This document shows, in pieces, positions 23,112-32,122 of a DNA stretch of 64,000 nucleotides. The DNA comes from Streptomyces sp. NBC_01754 (GTDB lineage Bacteria > Actinomycetota > Actinomycetes > Streptomycetales > Streptomycetaceae): positions 4,278,001-4,342,000 of the forward strand of contig NZ_CP109132.1 of assembly GCF_035918015.1 (NCBI RefSeq), read 5' to 3'. The notes below the pieces were generated by a model. It was not told the DNA's origin. It saw only the letters and a program-made list of their open reading frames with translations, and made no database searches. The stretch's first letter is position 1, and the number at the start of each line of letters is the position of its first letter. The translations under genes were made by a program, and so were the position numbers.

Positions 23112-23819
23112 ATGGCAGCGAAAGGCAGCAGGAGCGGCGGAAGCGGCGGGCGCGCGGGTGCGGGGGGCGCGGTGGCCGCGGCACGGCGTCCGGAGGTCCG
23201 GTTGCCACCACTCGTCGCGTACGAGGGGGAGGGGCTGGAGCCGGACGGGGACTACGACGGTGTGCGGTTCGAGGAGAGCGATCTCGCGGACGGGGAGGGC
23301 CGGGGCGCCCGCTTCATGGACTGCGAGCTGCGGGGCTGCACGCTGGACCGTACGGAGCTGGGCCGGGCCAGGTTCATGGACTCGGTCCTGACGGGTGTAC
23401 GGGGTGTGGGCACGGAACTCGCGGGGGCGTCGCTGCGTGACGTGGAGATCGTCGACGCGCGGCTGGGCGGGACGCAGCTGCACGGTGCCGTGCTCGAACG
23501 GGTCCTGGTGCGGGGCGGGAAGATCGACTATCTGAATCTGCGTACGGCGAGGCTGAAGGACGTCGTGTTCGAGGGCTGCGTGCTGTCGGAGCCGGACTTC
23601 GGGGAGGCGCGGCTGACGCGGGTGGAGTTCCGGGACTGCGTGGTGCGCCGGGCCGACTTCAGCGCCGTCCGGATGGATTCGGTCGACCTGCGGGCCGTGG
23701 CCGAGCTCGACATCGCACGGGGGGTGGACCGGCTGGCGGGAGCGGTGATCAGCCCGGCTCAGCTGCTGGAGCTGGCCCCGGCGTTCGCCGCCCAGATCGG
23801 GGTGCGGGTGGAGGCGTAG
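23112..23819 (+). CDS. Pentapeptide-repeat-like protein
   Basis: 235 residues. After a low-complexity Gly/Ser/Ala start (about 1-35) the protein consists of degenerate A(D/N)LxX-type repeats: FMDCELRGCTLDRTELGRAR, GASLRDVEIVDARLGGTQLH, ADFSAVRMDSVDLRAVAELD. This pattern builds a right-handed quadrilateral beta helix. Its role is unknown; some members mimic DNA and bind gyrase, but nothing here shows that. It is just right of the element and is native by codon use. Confidence 0.8.
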   Translation: MAAKGSRSGGSGGRAGAGGAVAAARRPEVRLPPLVAYEGEGLEPDGDYDGVRFEESDLADGEGRGARFMDCELRGCTLDRTELGRARFMDSVLTGVRGVGTELAGASLRDVEIVDARLGGTQLHGAVLERVLVRGGKIDYLNLRTARLKDVVFEGCVLSEPDFGEARLTRVEFRDCVVRRADFSAVRMDSVDLRAVAELDIARGVDRLAGAVISPAQLLELAPAFAAQIGVRVEA

Positions 23820-23872
23820 AAACTGTGCGGGCCGGGGCCGGGGCCCGGATACGGGGAGCCGGAAGCCCCGGT

Positions 23873-24370
23873 TCAGATGCGGGGGAAGCGGGCCTGGAGG
23901 TCCCAGACGGCCGGATTGTCGGCAAGGCCCTCGTGCAGGTCGGCGAGGTCGGCGATCAGGTCGTGCAGGAAGTCGCGGGCTTCGCGGCGCAGCAGGGAGT
24001 GGCTGAAGGTGAGGGGCGGCTCCTCACCGGGCATCCAGTCCGCCTCGATGTCCACCCAGCCGAAACGGCGCTCGAAGAGCATGCGGTCGGAGGATTCGGT
24101 GAAGTCGATCTCGGCGTGCTGACGGCGGTGGGAGCGGCTGCCCCGGGGATCCTGGTCGAGCTGTTCGACGATGTCGCAGAGCGCCCAGGCGAAGTCGAGC
24201 ACCGGCACCCATCCCCAGGCTGTGGACACTTCGCGGTCCGCCTTGGTGTCGGCAAGGTAGACGTCGCCGGAGAACAGGTCGTGCCGCAGGGCGTGGACGT
24301 CCGCCCGGCGGTAGTCGGTCTGCGGGGGGTCCGGGAAGCGCCGGGAGAGGGAGTAGCCGATGTCGAGCAC
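23873..24370 (-). CDS. Conserved actinobacterial protein of unknown function
   Basis: 165 residues from the GTG at 24370. It is acidic and Trp-containing: DYRRADVHALRHDLFSGDVY, AWGWVPVLDFAWALCDIVEQ, then FTESSDRMLFERRFGWVDIE and a C-terminal helix ending DNPAVWDLQARFPRI. There is no signal peptide, membrane helix or catalytic motif that I recognise. It resembles small immunity-like or regulatory proteins, but I cannot name the family. Confidence 0.7.
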   Translation of the reverse strand: MLDIGYSLSRRFPDPPQTDYRRADVHALRHDLFSGDVYLADTKADREVSTAWGWVPVLDFAWALCDIVEQLDQDPRGSRSHRRQHAEIDFTESSDRMLFERRFGWVDIEADWMPGEEPPLTFSHSLLRREARDFLHDLIADLADLHEGLADNPAVWDLQARFPRI

Positions 24371-24702
24371 GGCTCGATGGTGTCATGCCCGGTGAGTGGG
24401 CCGCGCCGCCCGGTGCTCCGGGTGCTCCCATCGCTCCCGGTGCGCCCGGTCCTCCGGTCTTCCCGGCCTCGGAGGACCGGACGGGGCGGGTTCCGGATCG
24501 GTCTCGGGCCGAGGGCCACCCCCCCCCGTGCCGTGCCCGGCACCTGTCGGACCTGGGGCGGCCCCGGTCCGAGCCTTGGTGGCCCCTCTGTCCGGCCCGT
24601 GGCGGGCACTGCCGGATCCGGGACGGGCACTGTGGACCCCCGGACGCACGCGGGCCCCCGGCCCGCCGGAACGGCGGCCCAGGGGCCCGTGGTGACGCTG
24701 CG
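24371..24702. other. Intergenic stretch with GC-rich hairpin
   Basis: About 330 nt between two minus-strand genes. It contains a perfect 11-bp hairpin (CCGGTCCTCCG at 24446-24456 with CGGAGGACCGG at 24470-24480) that may end terD transcription. Nothing else recognised. Confidence 0.5.
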
Positions 24703-25278
24703 TCAGAGGTTGACGCCGAAGTCCTGGGCGATGCCGCGCAGGCCCGAGGCGTAACCCTGGCCCACCGCGCGGAACTTCCACTCGGCGCCGTTGCGGTAGA
24801 GCTCGCCGAAGACCATGGCGGTCTCGGTGGCGGCGTCCTCGCTCAGGTCGTAGCGGGCGATCTCGGTGCCGCCGGCCTGGTTGACGATGCGGATGAAGGC
24901 GTTGCGCACCTGGCCGAAGTTCTGGCTGCGGGTCTCGGCGTCGTAGATCGAGACCGGGAAGACGATCTTGTCGATCTCCGCCGGGAGGCCTGCCAGGTTG
25001 ACGTTGATCTGCTCGTCGTCACCCTCGCCCTGACCGGTGACGTTGTCACCGGTGTGGACGATGGTCTGGTCCGGCGTCGCCTTGTTGTTGAAGAAGACGA
25101 AGTGGCCGTCGGAGAAGACCTTGCCGGCCGCGTCCACCGCGATCGCCGAGGCGTCGAGGTCGAAGTCGGTGCCGGTGGTGGTGCGGACGTCCCAGCCGAG
25201 GCCGACCGTGACGGCGGTCAGGCCCGGGGCCTCCTTGGTGAGCGAGACGTTGCCGCCCTTGGACAGGCTTACTGCCAT
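24703..25278 (-). CDS. terD: TerD-family stress/tellurium resistance protein
   Basis: 191-residue TerD/TerE protein: [48 protein letters not shown] and [15 protein letters not shown] strands. The acidic residues in D-x-D and [10 protein letters not shown] bind Ca2+ in the family. Streptomyces carry several copies, involved in stress responses and morphology; which paralogue this is cannot be said. The start is well supported by family conservation, with a purine-rich AAAGGGA upstream. Confidence 0.93.
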   Translation of the reverse strand: MAVSLSKGGNVSLTKEAPGLTAVTVGLGWDVRTTTGTDFDLDASAIAVDAAGKVFSDGHFVFFNNKATPDQTIVHTGDNVTGQGEGDDEQINVNLAGLPAEIDKIVFPVSIYDAETRSQNFGQVRNAFIRIVNQAGGTEIARYDLSEDAATETAMVFGELYRNGAEWKFRAVGQGYASGLRGIAQDFGVNL

Positions 25279-25449
25279 GGGAAGTCCCTTTCCTCGTCGT
25301 GTACGGGCTTCGTGCCATCACGAAGCTACCGTCACCCGTCATAACGCGGACAGGGGACCACGAGGTTCCTGGTCGCTTTACTTTCTTTGCCGAACTTCTG
25401 GTCGAACGCAGGCAAAAGAAGGTGACGAACCGGCCCCGGAGCAGGGACC

Positions 25450-25884
25450 ATGGGTGTCATGTCCGGGCCCTACGTCATCCGCGGCTCGGTCTCCCTGCCG
25501 GAGGCCGAGCTGATGTGGCGTTTCTCGCGCTCCTCGGGCCCCGGCGGTCAGCACGTCAACACCAGCGACTCCCAGGTGGAGCTCCGGTTCGACCTGGCGG
25601 CGACCGAGGCGCTGCCCGAGGTGTGGAAGGCGCGCGCCCTCGAACGGCTGGCGGGCCGACTGGTGGGCGGCGTCGTCTCCGTGCGCGCCTCTGACCACCG
25701 CTCCCAGTGGCGCAACCGCGAGACGGCCGCCGTGCGGCTCGCCGCCCTCCTCGCGGAGGCCACCGCTCCGCCGCCCGCGCCGCGCCGCAAGAAGCGCGTC
25801 CCACGCGGCATCAACGAGCGCCGGCTGCGCGAGAAGAAGCAGCGGGGCGAGACGAAGCGCGGCCGCTCCGGCCGCGATTGGTGA
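25450..25884 (+). CDS. arfB: Peptidyl-tRNA hydrolase ArfB (ribosome rescue)
   Basis: 144 residues. The class-I release factor domain holds the catalytic GGQ at 32-34 (SSGPGGQHVNTSDSQVEL), and a basic C-terminal tail follows (RRKKRVPRGINERRLREKKQ) that inserts into the mRNA channel of stalled ribosomes in the family. It releases peptides from non-stop ribosomes independently of a stop codon. An ATG at 25459 is an alternative start. Confidence 0.92.
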   Translation: MGVMSGPYVIRGSVSLPEAELMWRFSRSSGPGGQHVNTSDSQVELRFDLAATEALPEVWKARALERLAGRLVGGVVSVRASDHRSQWRNRETAAVRLAALLAEATAPPPAPRRKKRVPRGINERRLREKKQRGETKRGRSGRDW

Positions 25885-25897
25885 CACTCCGCCGGGA

Positions 25898-25960
25898 CAT
25901 CCTTCCGCCTGGACGCCGGGACCATCCTTCCGCCTGGACGCCTGGACGCCTGGACGCCTG
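25898..25960. repeat. Short direct and tandem repeats
   Basis: The 20-mer CATCCTTCCGCCTGGACGCC occurs at 25898 and 25923. From 25932 the unit GCCTGGAC is repeated three times in tandem, followed by a partial fourth. It lies in the gap after arfB. Probably slippage; no function evident. Confidence 0.8.
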
Positions 25961-26057
25961 CAAGCCAGGACGGGGACATACCGCCGTCCTCGCCGGGCCG
26001 CGTACCGCGACCCGCACGGGCGGTGCCGTACCGCCGCACCCGCCCCGACCCGCTGCC

Positions 26058-26621
26058 TCATTCCAGCCGGCGGTAACGCCCCTTGAAGTACGTCAGGGGC
26101 TCGCCCTCCCCGCTCGGCAGCTCGGCGGTCAGCACCCGCCCGATCACCAGCGTGTGGTCGCCCGCCCGCACCCGTTGCTCCGTGCGGCACTCCAGTGTCG
26201 CCAGGGCGCCGGCGATCAGCGGGGCGCGCGTCATCTCACCCCGTAGGTAGGGGATGCTCTCGAACAGCAGCCGGTCGCTGATCCGCCCCTTCATCGCGAA
26301 CCGCGCCGCGATCTGCCGCTGGTCCTCCGCCAGCACCGAGACGGCCCACATCGGCTGCTCCGCCAGCAGGTCGTCCATCCGGGAGTCGTTGCGCAGGCTC
26401 ACCATGACCAGCGGTGGGTCGAGGGAGACCGAGACGAAGGCGGTCGCCGTCATCCCGACGTCCTCGCCCCGCCCGTGCTCGTCGAGCGGTGGTTCCTCGG
26501 CGGTGATCAGCACCACCCCGGCGGCCAGGCGGGCCAGGGCGGCACGGAACGCGTCGTTGCTCACCCCTTCAGCATGCGGTACGGACGGGGGGCTCGGGGT
26601 GGGGGGAGTCTTCTGCGGCAC
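26058..26621 (-). CDS. Flavin reductase-like (FMN-binding split barrel) protein
   Basis: 187 residues of the flavin_reductase domain family, which reduces FMN/FAD for two-component monooxygenases: FRAALARLAAGVVLITA, GMTATAFVSVSLDPPLVMVS, WAVSVLAEDQRQIAARFA, DHTLVIGRVLTAEL and the end PLTYFKGRYRRLE. I prefer GTG 26621 over GTG 26630 because TAGCGT lies 7 nt before it, suggesting a leaderless mRNA. No partner oxygenase is next to it. Confidence 0.85.
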   Translation of the reverse strand: MPQKTPPTPSPPSVPHAEGVSNDAFRAALARLAAGVVLITAEEPPLDEHGRGEDVGMTATAFVSVSLDPPLVMVSLRNDSRMDDLLAEQPMWAVSVLAEDQRQIAARFAMKGRISDRLLFESIPYLRGEMTRAPLIAGALATLECRTEQRVRAGDHTLVIGRVLTAELPSGEGEPLTYFKGRYRRLE

Positions 26622-26965
26622 ATCCGGCACGCTAGTGGTGCGGGTCGGGGCGCCACATCGGGCCAGGGGACCAGCCGGGACCTAGGACTCGGGGACCGTG
26701 AGTCCTCGGACCGCCTCCGGGGCCCCGGACCGCAGGTCCGGGCCTCCCGGGACAACGCGGGCCCCGCAGGGGGGAACCGGACAAGAGGTGCACTGTCGGG
26801 CATCCGTCGTTCCTGCGGCATCTGTTGTGACTTGGCCCACAGGGGCGACTATTTGTTGACCCTGTGTACCGGGTGTACAGCTCGCTGTGATTCAGTGAGC
26901 GTGACACTGCGACAAGTACGTCGATATGAAATTTGGAGTTGCTGTCGAGGTCTCGGGGAGTGCGA
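26622..26965. other. Divergent promoter region of flavin reductase and cdgB
   Basis: About 340 nt without a gene. It holds the BldD-like box listed separately. Confidence 0.55.
26901..26915 (+). promoter_or_regulatory. BldD-like operator upstream of cdgB
   Basis: GTGACACTGCGACAA fits the published BldD consensus NTNACNCWGNGTNAN at all fixed positions but one (A for T in the second half). It lies about 50 nt before cdgB, which is a documented BldD target in S. coelicolor. Confidence 0.6.
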
Positions 26966-28621
26966 ATGGAGGCCGAGTCGGAGCCGTACGTCCGCCTTGC
27001 GACCATGCGGCAGCTGCACCAGGCCGTCACTGAACTCAACAGGGCGCGGAGCCTGGCCGACACACTGCAAACCGTGGCCGACGGCATCGTCACCGGGCTC
27101 GGCTACGAACTGGGCTGCGTGAACCTGGTCCGTCCGGACGGCGACCTCGTCGTGGCCGCTCTCGCCGGCAACGACGCCGCGGAGGCCCTGATCACCGGCC
27201 GGGTCGGCTCCCGGGAGTCCTGGGAGCGCAGGCTGTCCATGGGCGAGGCCTGGGACGAGCTGCGGTTCATCCCGCACACCGAGGGCTGGGTCCTCCTCGA
27301 CGACGACGTGCCCCAGTGGCACACCGACGGCCCCGAGCCCCGCTTCGAGGACGAATGGCACCCCCTGGACCGGCTGTACGCCCCGATGTACAGCTCCGGC
27401 GGAGGCATGGACCTCCTGGGCGTCCTCTCCGTCGACCGGCCCCGCAACGGCCGTCGGCCGGGGGCCTGGGGCCGTGAGGCGCTCCAGATGTACGCCTCCC
27501 AGGCGGCGATCGCGATCAGCAACGCCCGTCTGAGGGCGAACATGCAGCGCGCCCTCGTCCGGCTGGAGCGTGAGCAGCAGGCCCTGCGGGCCAGCGAGGA
27601 GTCCTTCCGGCAGGCCTTCGAGTACGCCCCCAGCGGCATGGCCATCGCCGAGATGGGCGGCGACCAGCACGGCAGGCTGCTGCGCACCAACGACGCGCTC
27701 TGCCGTCTGCTGGGCCGCCCCGCCTCCGTGCTGCGCCGCTACTCCTTCGCGGACCTCGTCCACCCCGAGGACATCGGCACCCTGCTGCGTACGTCCGCGG
27801 AGGGCGGCCGGGCGGAGCTGCGCCTCGGCCGGCGGGACGGCTCCTACCTCTGGGTCTCGCTGCGCAACTCGGTGGTCGCGGACACCGCCGACGGCCCGCG
27901 CTTCCTGCTCACCCACGTCGAGGACATCGAGGAGCGCAAGCGCAACGAGCTGAACCTCGCGCACCGGGCGTCCCACGACGCGCTCACCGGCCTGCCCAAC
28001 AGCGCCGAGCTGCGTTCCCGGCTCAGCGCCCGGCTGTGTGAGAGACCCCACTCGGGGACGCCCACGGCGATCGAGGCGCTGGACGCCGCCTACGGCGACT
28101 TGGGGGCCACGGCCGCCCACGGCTACCGTGCGGACGGTCACGAGGGGGAGGCGGCGCCCGGCGGCGGGCCGTACGACCACCATGTGCACACCGCGGCCCC
28201 GGACACCGAGCGCGACGACGGGGCGAAGGGCCTGGCCGTCCTCTTCTGCGACCTCGACGGCTTCAAGTCCATCAACGACCGTTTCGGGCATCACACGGGT
28301 GACGCGGTTCTCATCGAGGTCGCCAACCGGCTCAGCACCTGCGTGCGGGACGGGGACACCGTCGCGCGGCTCGGGGGTGACGAATTCGTCGTCCTCGCGG
28401 ACGGGCTCGGGGCGGCGGACGCCGCAGACCTGGCCGTACGCTTGCGTAACGCCATCATTCCGCCCATCCGGGTGGACGGCCGGGCCGTCAGGGTCGGGGC
28501 GAGTTTCGGTGTCGGCTGGGCCGAGTGCGGCATGTCGGTGGAAGAAGTGCTGAGCTCCGCCGACCAGCGGATGTACATCGAGAAGCGGTCCCGGGCGAAG
28601 GTTCATCGCAGAGCCGGATGA
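26966..28621 (+). CDS. cdgB: Diguanylate cyclase CdgB (GAF-PAS-GGDEF)
   Basis: 551 residues making cyclic di-GMP, a signal that holds Streptomyces in vegetative growth through BldD. GAF covers about 25-185 (TLQTVADGIVTGLGYELGCV), PAS about 205-325 (FRQAFEYAPSGMAIAEMGGD, LVHPEDIGTLLR) and GGDEF about 340-545. GGDEF is intact at 470-474, and the allosteric I-site RDGD at 461-464 is exactly five residues before it, so product inhibition is expected. Between LTGLPNSAELRSRL and LAVLFCDLDGFKSIND lies an unusual insert of about 60 residues, rich in Ala/Gly/His/Asp. ATG 26966 is preceded by GGGGAG; a GTG two codons earlier is possible. Confidence 0.93.
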   Translation: MEAESEPYVRLATMRQLHQAVTELNRARSLADTLQTVADGIVTGLGYELGCVNLVRPDGDLVVAALAGNDAAEALITGRVGSRESWERRLSMGEAWDELRFIPHTEGWVLLDDDVPQWHTDGPEPRFEDEWHPLDRLYAPMYSSGGGMDLLGVLSVDRPRNGRRPGAWGREALQMYASQAAIAISNARLRANMQRALVRLEREQQALRASEESFRQAFEYAPSGMAIAEMGGDQHGRLLRTNDALCRLLGRPASVLRRYSFADLVHPEDIGTLLRTSAEGGRAELRLGRRDGSYLWVSLRNSVVADTADGPRFLLTHVEDIEERKRNELNLAHRASHDALTGLPNSAELRSRLSARLCERPHSGTPTAIEALDAAYGDLGATAAHGYRADGHEGEAAPGGGPYDHHVHTAAPDTERDDGAKGLAVLFCDLDGFKSINDRFGHHTGDAVLIEVANRLSTCVRDGDTVARLGGDEFVVLADGLGAADAADLAVRLRNAIIPPIRVDGRAVRVGASFGVGWAECGMSVEEVLSSADQRMYIEKRSRAKVHRRAG

Positions 28622-28753
28622 CGTTCACCCCCTGGGCCTTCCCCCACCACGCCCGGTTTCCGGGCCGGCCGAGCGCAATTCGATGTCTGCTCCGTTCGGG
28701 GTAGGCTCGGCCGGTCGGCGACGGCTGGCGACATGGTGAGGAGTGACCCAGGG

Positions 28754-29746
28754 ATGACGGCCGGGAACAACGGCGCGAGCAAGCCCGAGGACGACGATCC
28801 GTTCGGCTATCTGTACGAGGACGGGCAGGCGGCCGGTGCCCAGCCGCCGGGACAGGGAGGCTACGGCTACCCCGGCCCGGCCGCGCAGCAGCCCGGCGTG
28901 CCCAGGACCTCGTACAACCAGGTGCGGACCGTCGGCGAGCGCCAGTACGGGCAGGTCCCGCCGCAGCAGCCTTACGGCCAGCAGCCCCCGCAGCAGCAGC
29001 CCTACGGCCAGCAGTCGCCGCAGTATGGCCAGCCGAACCCGCAGTACGCGGCCCCGGAGACCTACCCGGGCGGGGCCCCGGCCGCACCGCAGGGCGGTGG
29101 CCGGGGCCCCGGTCCCGGCCGGGGCGGCCCCAACACCAAGGCGCTGCTGATAGCGGCGGTCGCGGTGGTCGCGGTGGTGCTCATCGGAATCGGTGCCGCG
29201 CTGATGACGAGCGACGACACCGACGGCAAGAAGAAGGACGAGGCGGGTTCGTCGGCGGGTCCCGCCGGTGAGGTCGAGGAGTCCCCGAAGCCGACGGAGT
29301 CGGCCGACGAGACCCCGGAGCCCGTCGAGCTGCCCAAGCAGGACGCGGCGACGCTGAGCCTCGGCGGCACGGCGTCCCTGGACGACTCCGTCAAGGGTGC
29401 CAAGGGCGCGAACGGCCAGTACATCAGCCTCAACGAGGTCGGCCGGTCCGCGACCTGGACGGTGGAGGTGCCGGCGGACGGGCCGTACACCCTCTACGTG
29501 ACGTACGGCGTGCCGGGCAAGGACGCCAAGACGTCGCTGACGGTCAACGACGAGGATCCCCGCTCCATCAACATGAAGAACTTCGCGCGGGCCGCGGAGG
29601 GCGACCTGGAGAAGGGCTGGACCAACACGTACGCGTGGATACAGCTCAAGAAGGGGACCAACACCCTCATGCTGTCGTGCCGCGAGGGCGACTCGTGCGA
29701 CGCCAACCTCGACCAGCTGGAACTGAAGTCGGGCCACACCAAGTAG
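28754..29746 (+). CDS. Membrane protein with Q/P/G/Y-rich cytoplasmic tail and CBM-like ectodomain
   Basis: 330 residues. The N-terminal cytosolic part (about 1-130) is low complexity, with repeats such as QPYGQQPPQQQPYGQQ. One transmembrane helix follows (about 137-157, ALLIAAVAVVAVVLIGIGAA), then an acidic Pro/Thr linker. The outer domain (about 195-330: TLSLGGTASLDDSVKGAKGA, ATWTVEVPADGPYTLYVTYG, LEKGWTNTYAWIQLKKGTNT) has the look of a CBM6/CBM35-type beta sandwich. It probably binds a polysaccharide or wall component. ATG 28754 is chosen from the CAGGG just upstream. It follows cdgB but has its own gap of about 130 nt. Confidence 0.78.
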   Translation: MTAGNNGASKPEDDDPFGYLYEDGQAAGAQPPGQGGYGYPGPAAQQPGVPRTSYNQVRTVGERQYGQVPPQQPYGQQPPQQQPYGQQSPQYGQPNPQYAAPETYPGGAPAAPQGGGRGPGPGRGGPNTKALLIAAVAVVAVVLIGIGAALMTSDDTDGKKKDEAGSSAGPAGEVEESPKPTESADETPEPVELPKQDAATLSLGGTASLDDSVKGAKGANGQYISLNEVGRSATWTVEVPADGPYTLYVTYGVPGKDAKTSLTVNDEDPRSINMKNFARAAEGDLEKGWTNTYAWIQLKKGTNTLMLSCREGDSCDANLDQLELKSGHTK

Positions 29747-29764
29747 GTACGCCCGAGGGAACAC

Positions 29765-29806
29765 CGCCCGCGCCCCGGTCTCGCCCCGCGAGCCGGGGCG
29801 CGGGCG
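29765..29806. terminator. Bidirectional terminator hairpin
   Basis: CGCCCGCGCCCCGG (29765-29778) pairs perfectly with CCGGGGCGCGGGCG (29793-29806), between convergent genes. Confidence 0.75.
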
Positions 29807-29815
29807 TGTGAGGGG

Positions 29816-30748
29816 TCAGCCGGCGGGGGAGTGCCGCTCGACCGCGACGCGGGGCAGCAGCTCCTCGTAGGCCGCGCGCTCGAACTCACCGGCGGTGGGG
29901 GCGAGCACGGTCGCGGTCGACAGGGCCACCGCCCGGGCGAGCCGGCCGGGCCAGTCCAGCCCCTCGACGAGTCCGGAGAGCAGCCCGGCCACGGCGGAGT
30001 CGCCCGCGCCCGTCGGGTTGCCGCGGACCGGGGCGGGCGGCGCGGCCCGCCAGACCCCGTCCGGGGTGACGGCGAGCAGTCCGTCGGCGCCCAGCGAGGC
30101 GACGACGCCGTGGGCGCCCCGGCGGCGGGCGTCACGGGCGGCGCGCAGGGGTTCCCGGGCTCCGGTGAGCTGGGCGAGTTCGTCGGCGTTCGGCTTGACG
30201 AGGTCGGGGCGGGCGGCGATCCCGCGGCGCAGGGGCTCGCCGCTGGTGTCCAGCAGGACGGGTACGCCGCCGGAGCGGGCGAGGCGGACCAGGTCCGCGT
30301 AGGCGCCGACGTGGACGCCGGGCGGAAGGCTGCCGCACAGGGCCACCGCGTCGGCTCCGGCGAGCAGTTCGCGGTACGTCCGCAGGAAGGCGTCCCACGC
30401 CTCGGATCCGATGTGCGGGCCGGGTTCGTTGAGCTGGGTGGTGTCACCGGTGGCGCGGTCGACGACGGCGACGGTCCGCCGGGTGTTCCCCGAGACCTCG
30501 ACGAGGGCGTCGGCGGGGCCGTCGGGGAGGGCGGCCAGCAGCTCGCGCAGGACGGCTCCGGTGGCGCCTCCGGCGAAGCCGGTGATCACGGTGTCGTGCC
30601 CCAGCTCCCGGAGCACCCGGGCCACGTTGACACCCTTGCCGCCGGGGCGTTCGGTGATCTCCTCGACCCGGTGGCTGGTGTGCGGGACGAGGGCGGGGAC
30701 ACCGTAGGTCAGGTCGAGTGCGGTGTTCAGCGTGACGGTCAGTATCAC
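29816..30748 (-). CDS. PfkB-family sugar kinase (1-phosphofructokinase/tagatose-6-P kinase type)
   Basis: 310 residues. It has the N-terminal VILTVTLNTALDLTYGV and the motif PGGKGVNVARVLRELG (about 38-53) of hexose-phosphate kinases. The C-terminal PfkB signature NPTGAGDSAVAGLLSG holds the catalytic Asp. KPNADELAQLTGA and ASLGADGLLAVTPDGVW support the assignment. GTG 30748 has GGAG 9 nt upstream. It lies downstream of nagA on the same strand, so a role in amino-sugar or hexose-phosphate catabolism is likely; the exact substrate is not. Confidence 0.85.
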   Translation of the reverse strand: MILTVTLNTALDLTYGVPALVPHTSHRVEEITERPGGKGVNVARVLRELGHDTVITGFAGGATGAVLRELLAALPDGPADALVEVSGNTRRTVAVVDRATGDTTQLNEPGPHIGSEAWDAFLRTYRELLAGADAVALCGSLPPGVHVGAYADLVRLARSGGVPVLLDTSGEPLRRGIAARPDLVKPNADELAQLTGAREPLRAARDARRRGAHGVVASLGADGLLAVTPDGVWRAAPPAPVRGNPTGAGDSAVAGLLSGLVEGLDWPGRLARAVALSTATVLAPTAGEFERAAYEELLPRVAVERHSPAG

Positions 30749-30831
30749 CGGCACCGGCTCCTGGTTCGTTCGTCGATGGTCCCCCGCGCGCCGTCTCCTC
30801 CGCGACGCATCCCAGGTGATCATGTCAAAGA

Positions 30832-30866
30832 GGCGGCGGCCGTCCCAGCCTCCCGGGACAACCGCC
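30832..30866 (-). terminator. Candidate hairpin after nagA
   Basis: Interrupted stem: GGCGG (30832-30836) with CCGCC (30862-30866) and GTCCC (30842-30846) with GGGAC (30855-30859). It lies in the 225-nt gap between nagA and the pfkB-like gene. Confidence 0.4.
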
Positions 30867-30973
30867 GTCTCTTCGTTACGTGTTCGCCGTGGCGCTCCGT
30901 GTCCGCCGTGGTGTCACGGGCCGTCAGGGCCGTGCCGGCACCGGACCTCGGGGCAGGGCGGCGGGGCACCGCC

Positions 30974-32122
30974 TCAGGCGGGGTCGATGATCCACTCGCC
31001 GCGGCGCATGACGCCCTTGAGCACGAAGTCCCCGTCCAGGACGACGAGGTCGGCGTCCTTGCCCGGCTCGAGCGAGCCGATCCGGTCGCCCAGGCCGAGC
31101 AGCCGGGCCGGGGTGGTGGAGATGGACCGGACGACGTCCTCGACGGGAATCCGGTCGATGGTCACGGCCCTGCGGAACGCGGTGTCCAGGGTCAGCGTCG
31201 AGCCGGCGATCGTGCCGCCGTCCACGAGCCGGGCGACACCGTCCCTGACCTCGACGCCGAGCGGTCCGAGCTGGTACTCCCCGTCGGCCGCGCCGGCCGC
31301 GTCCATGGCGTCGGTGATCAGCGCGACCCGGTCGGCGCCCGCGTGGTGGTAGGCCAGTTCGAGGGCGGCCGGGTGCAGGTGCGTGCCGTCGTTGATCAGC
31401 TCGACGGTGACGCGCTCGTCCTCCAGGAGGGCCGTGATCGGTCCGGGCGCACGGTGGCCGAGGGCGGGCATCGCGTTGTAGAGGTGGGTGGCGACGGTGG
31501 CGCCGGCCTCGATCGCCTCGACGGTCTGCTCGTACGTGGCGTCCGTGTGCCCGACGGCGGCGATCACCCCGTGCTCGGCCAGCAGCCGTACGGACTCGAT
31601 GCCGCCGGGGAGTTCGGTGGCCAGGGTGACCATCTTCGCCGTCCCGCGTGCCGCGTCGATCAGCTTGCGGACCTCGGCCGGGTCGGGGTGGCGCAGGAGC
31701 GCCTCGCTGTGGGCGCCCTTGCGGCACGGGGAGATGAAGGGGCCCTCGAAGTGGATCCCGGCGAGCTCGCCCTGCTCGACCAGTTCGGAGAGCATCCCGG
31801 CCTGCCGGGCCAGGAAGTCCAGTTCCCCGGTGACGGTGGAGGCGACGACGGTGGTGGTGCCGTGGGCGCGGTGCGTACGGACGCCGGTCAGGACGTCGTC
31901 CGCGGTACCGGTGGCGAAGGAGGCTCCGCCGCCGCCGTGGTTGTGCATGTCCACGAAGCCGGGGACCACCCAGTGGCCCGAGAGGTCGACGGTCCGTGCG
32001 CCGTCCGGCGTGCTGCCGGCGATCCGGGTGCCCTCGACGGCCACCCGGCCGTTCTCGACGGTGCCGGTGGGAAGCACCACCCGGGCACCTGCGAGAACTG
32101 TGCTGTCTGCGCGTCCGGCCAT
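30974..32122 (-). CDS. nagA: N-acetylglucosamine-6-phosphate deacetylase
   Basis: 382 residues; converts GlcNAc-6-P to GlcN-6-P and acetate. Amidohydrolase motifs are in order: PGFVDMHNHG (metal site), GIHFEGPFISPCRKGAH (metal-binding Glu), AVGHTDATYEQT, THLYNAMPALGHRAPG and LITDAMDAAG (catalytic Asp). The ATG at 32122 shares one base with the ROK kinase stop (TGATG). In S. coelicolor this pair is known as nagK-nagA and is controlled by DasR. Confidence 0.95.
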   Translation of the reverse strand: MAGRADSTVLAGARVVLPTGTVENGRVAVEGTRIAGSTPDGARTVDLSGHWVVPGFVDMHNHGGGGASFATGTADDVLTGVRTHRAHGTTTVVASTVTGELDFLARQAGMLSELVEQGELAGIHFEGPFISPCRKGAHSEALLRHPDPAEVRKLIDAARGTAKMVTLATELPGGIESVRLLAEHGVIAAVGHTDATYEQTVEAIEAGATVATHLYNAMPALGHRAPGPITALLEDERVTVELINDGTHLHPAALELAYHHAGADRVALITDAMDAAGAADGEYQLGPLGVEVRDGVARLVDGGTIAGSTLTLDTAFRRAVTIDRIPVEDVVRSISTTPARLLGLGDRIGSLEPGKDADLVVLDGDFVLKGVMRRGEWIIDPA

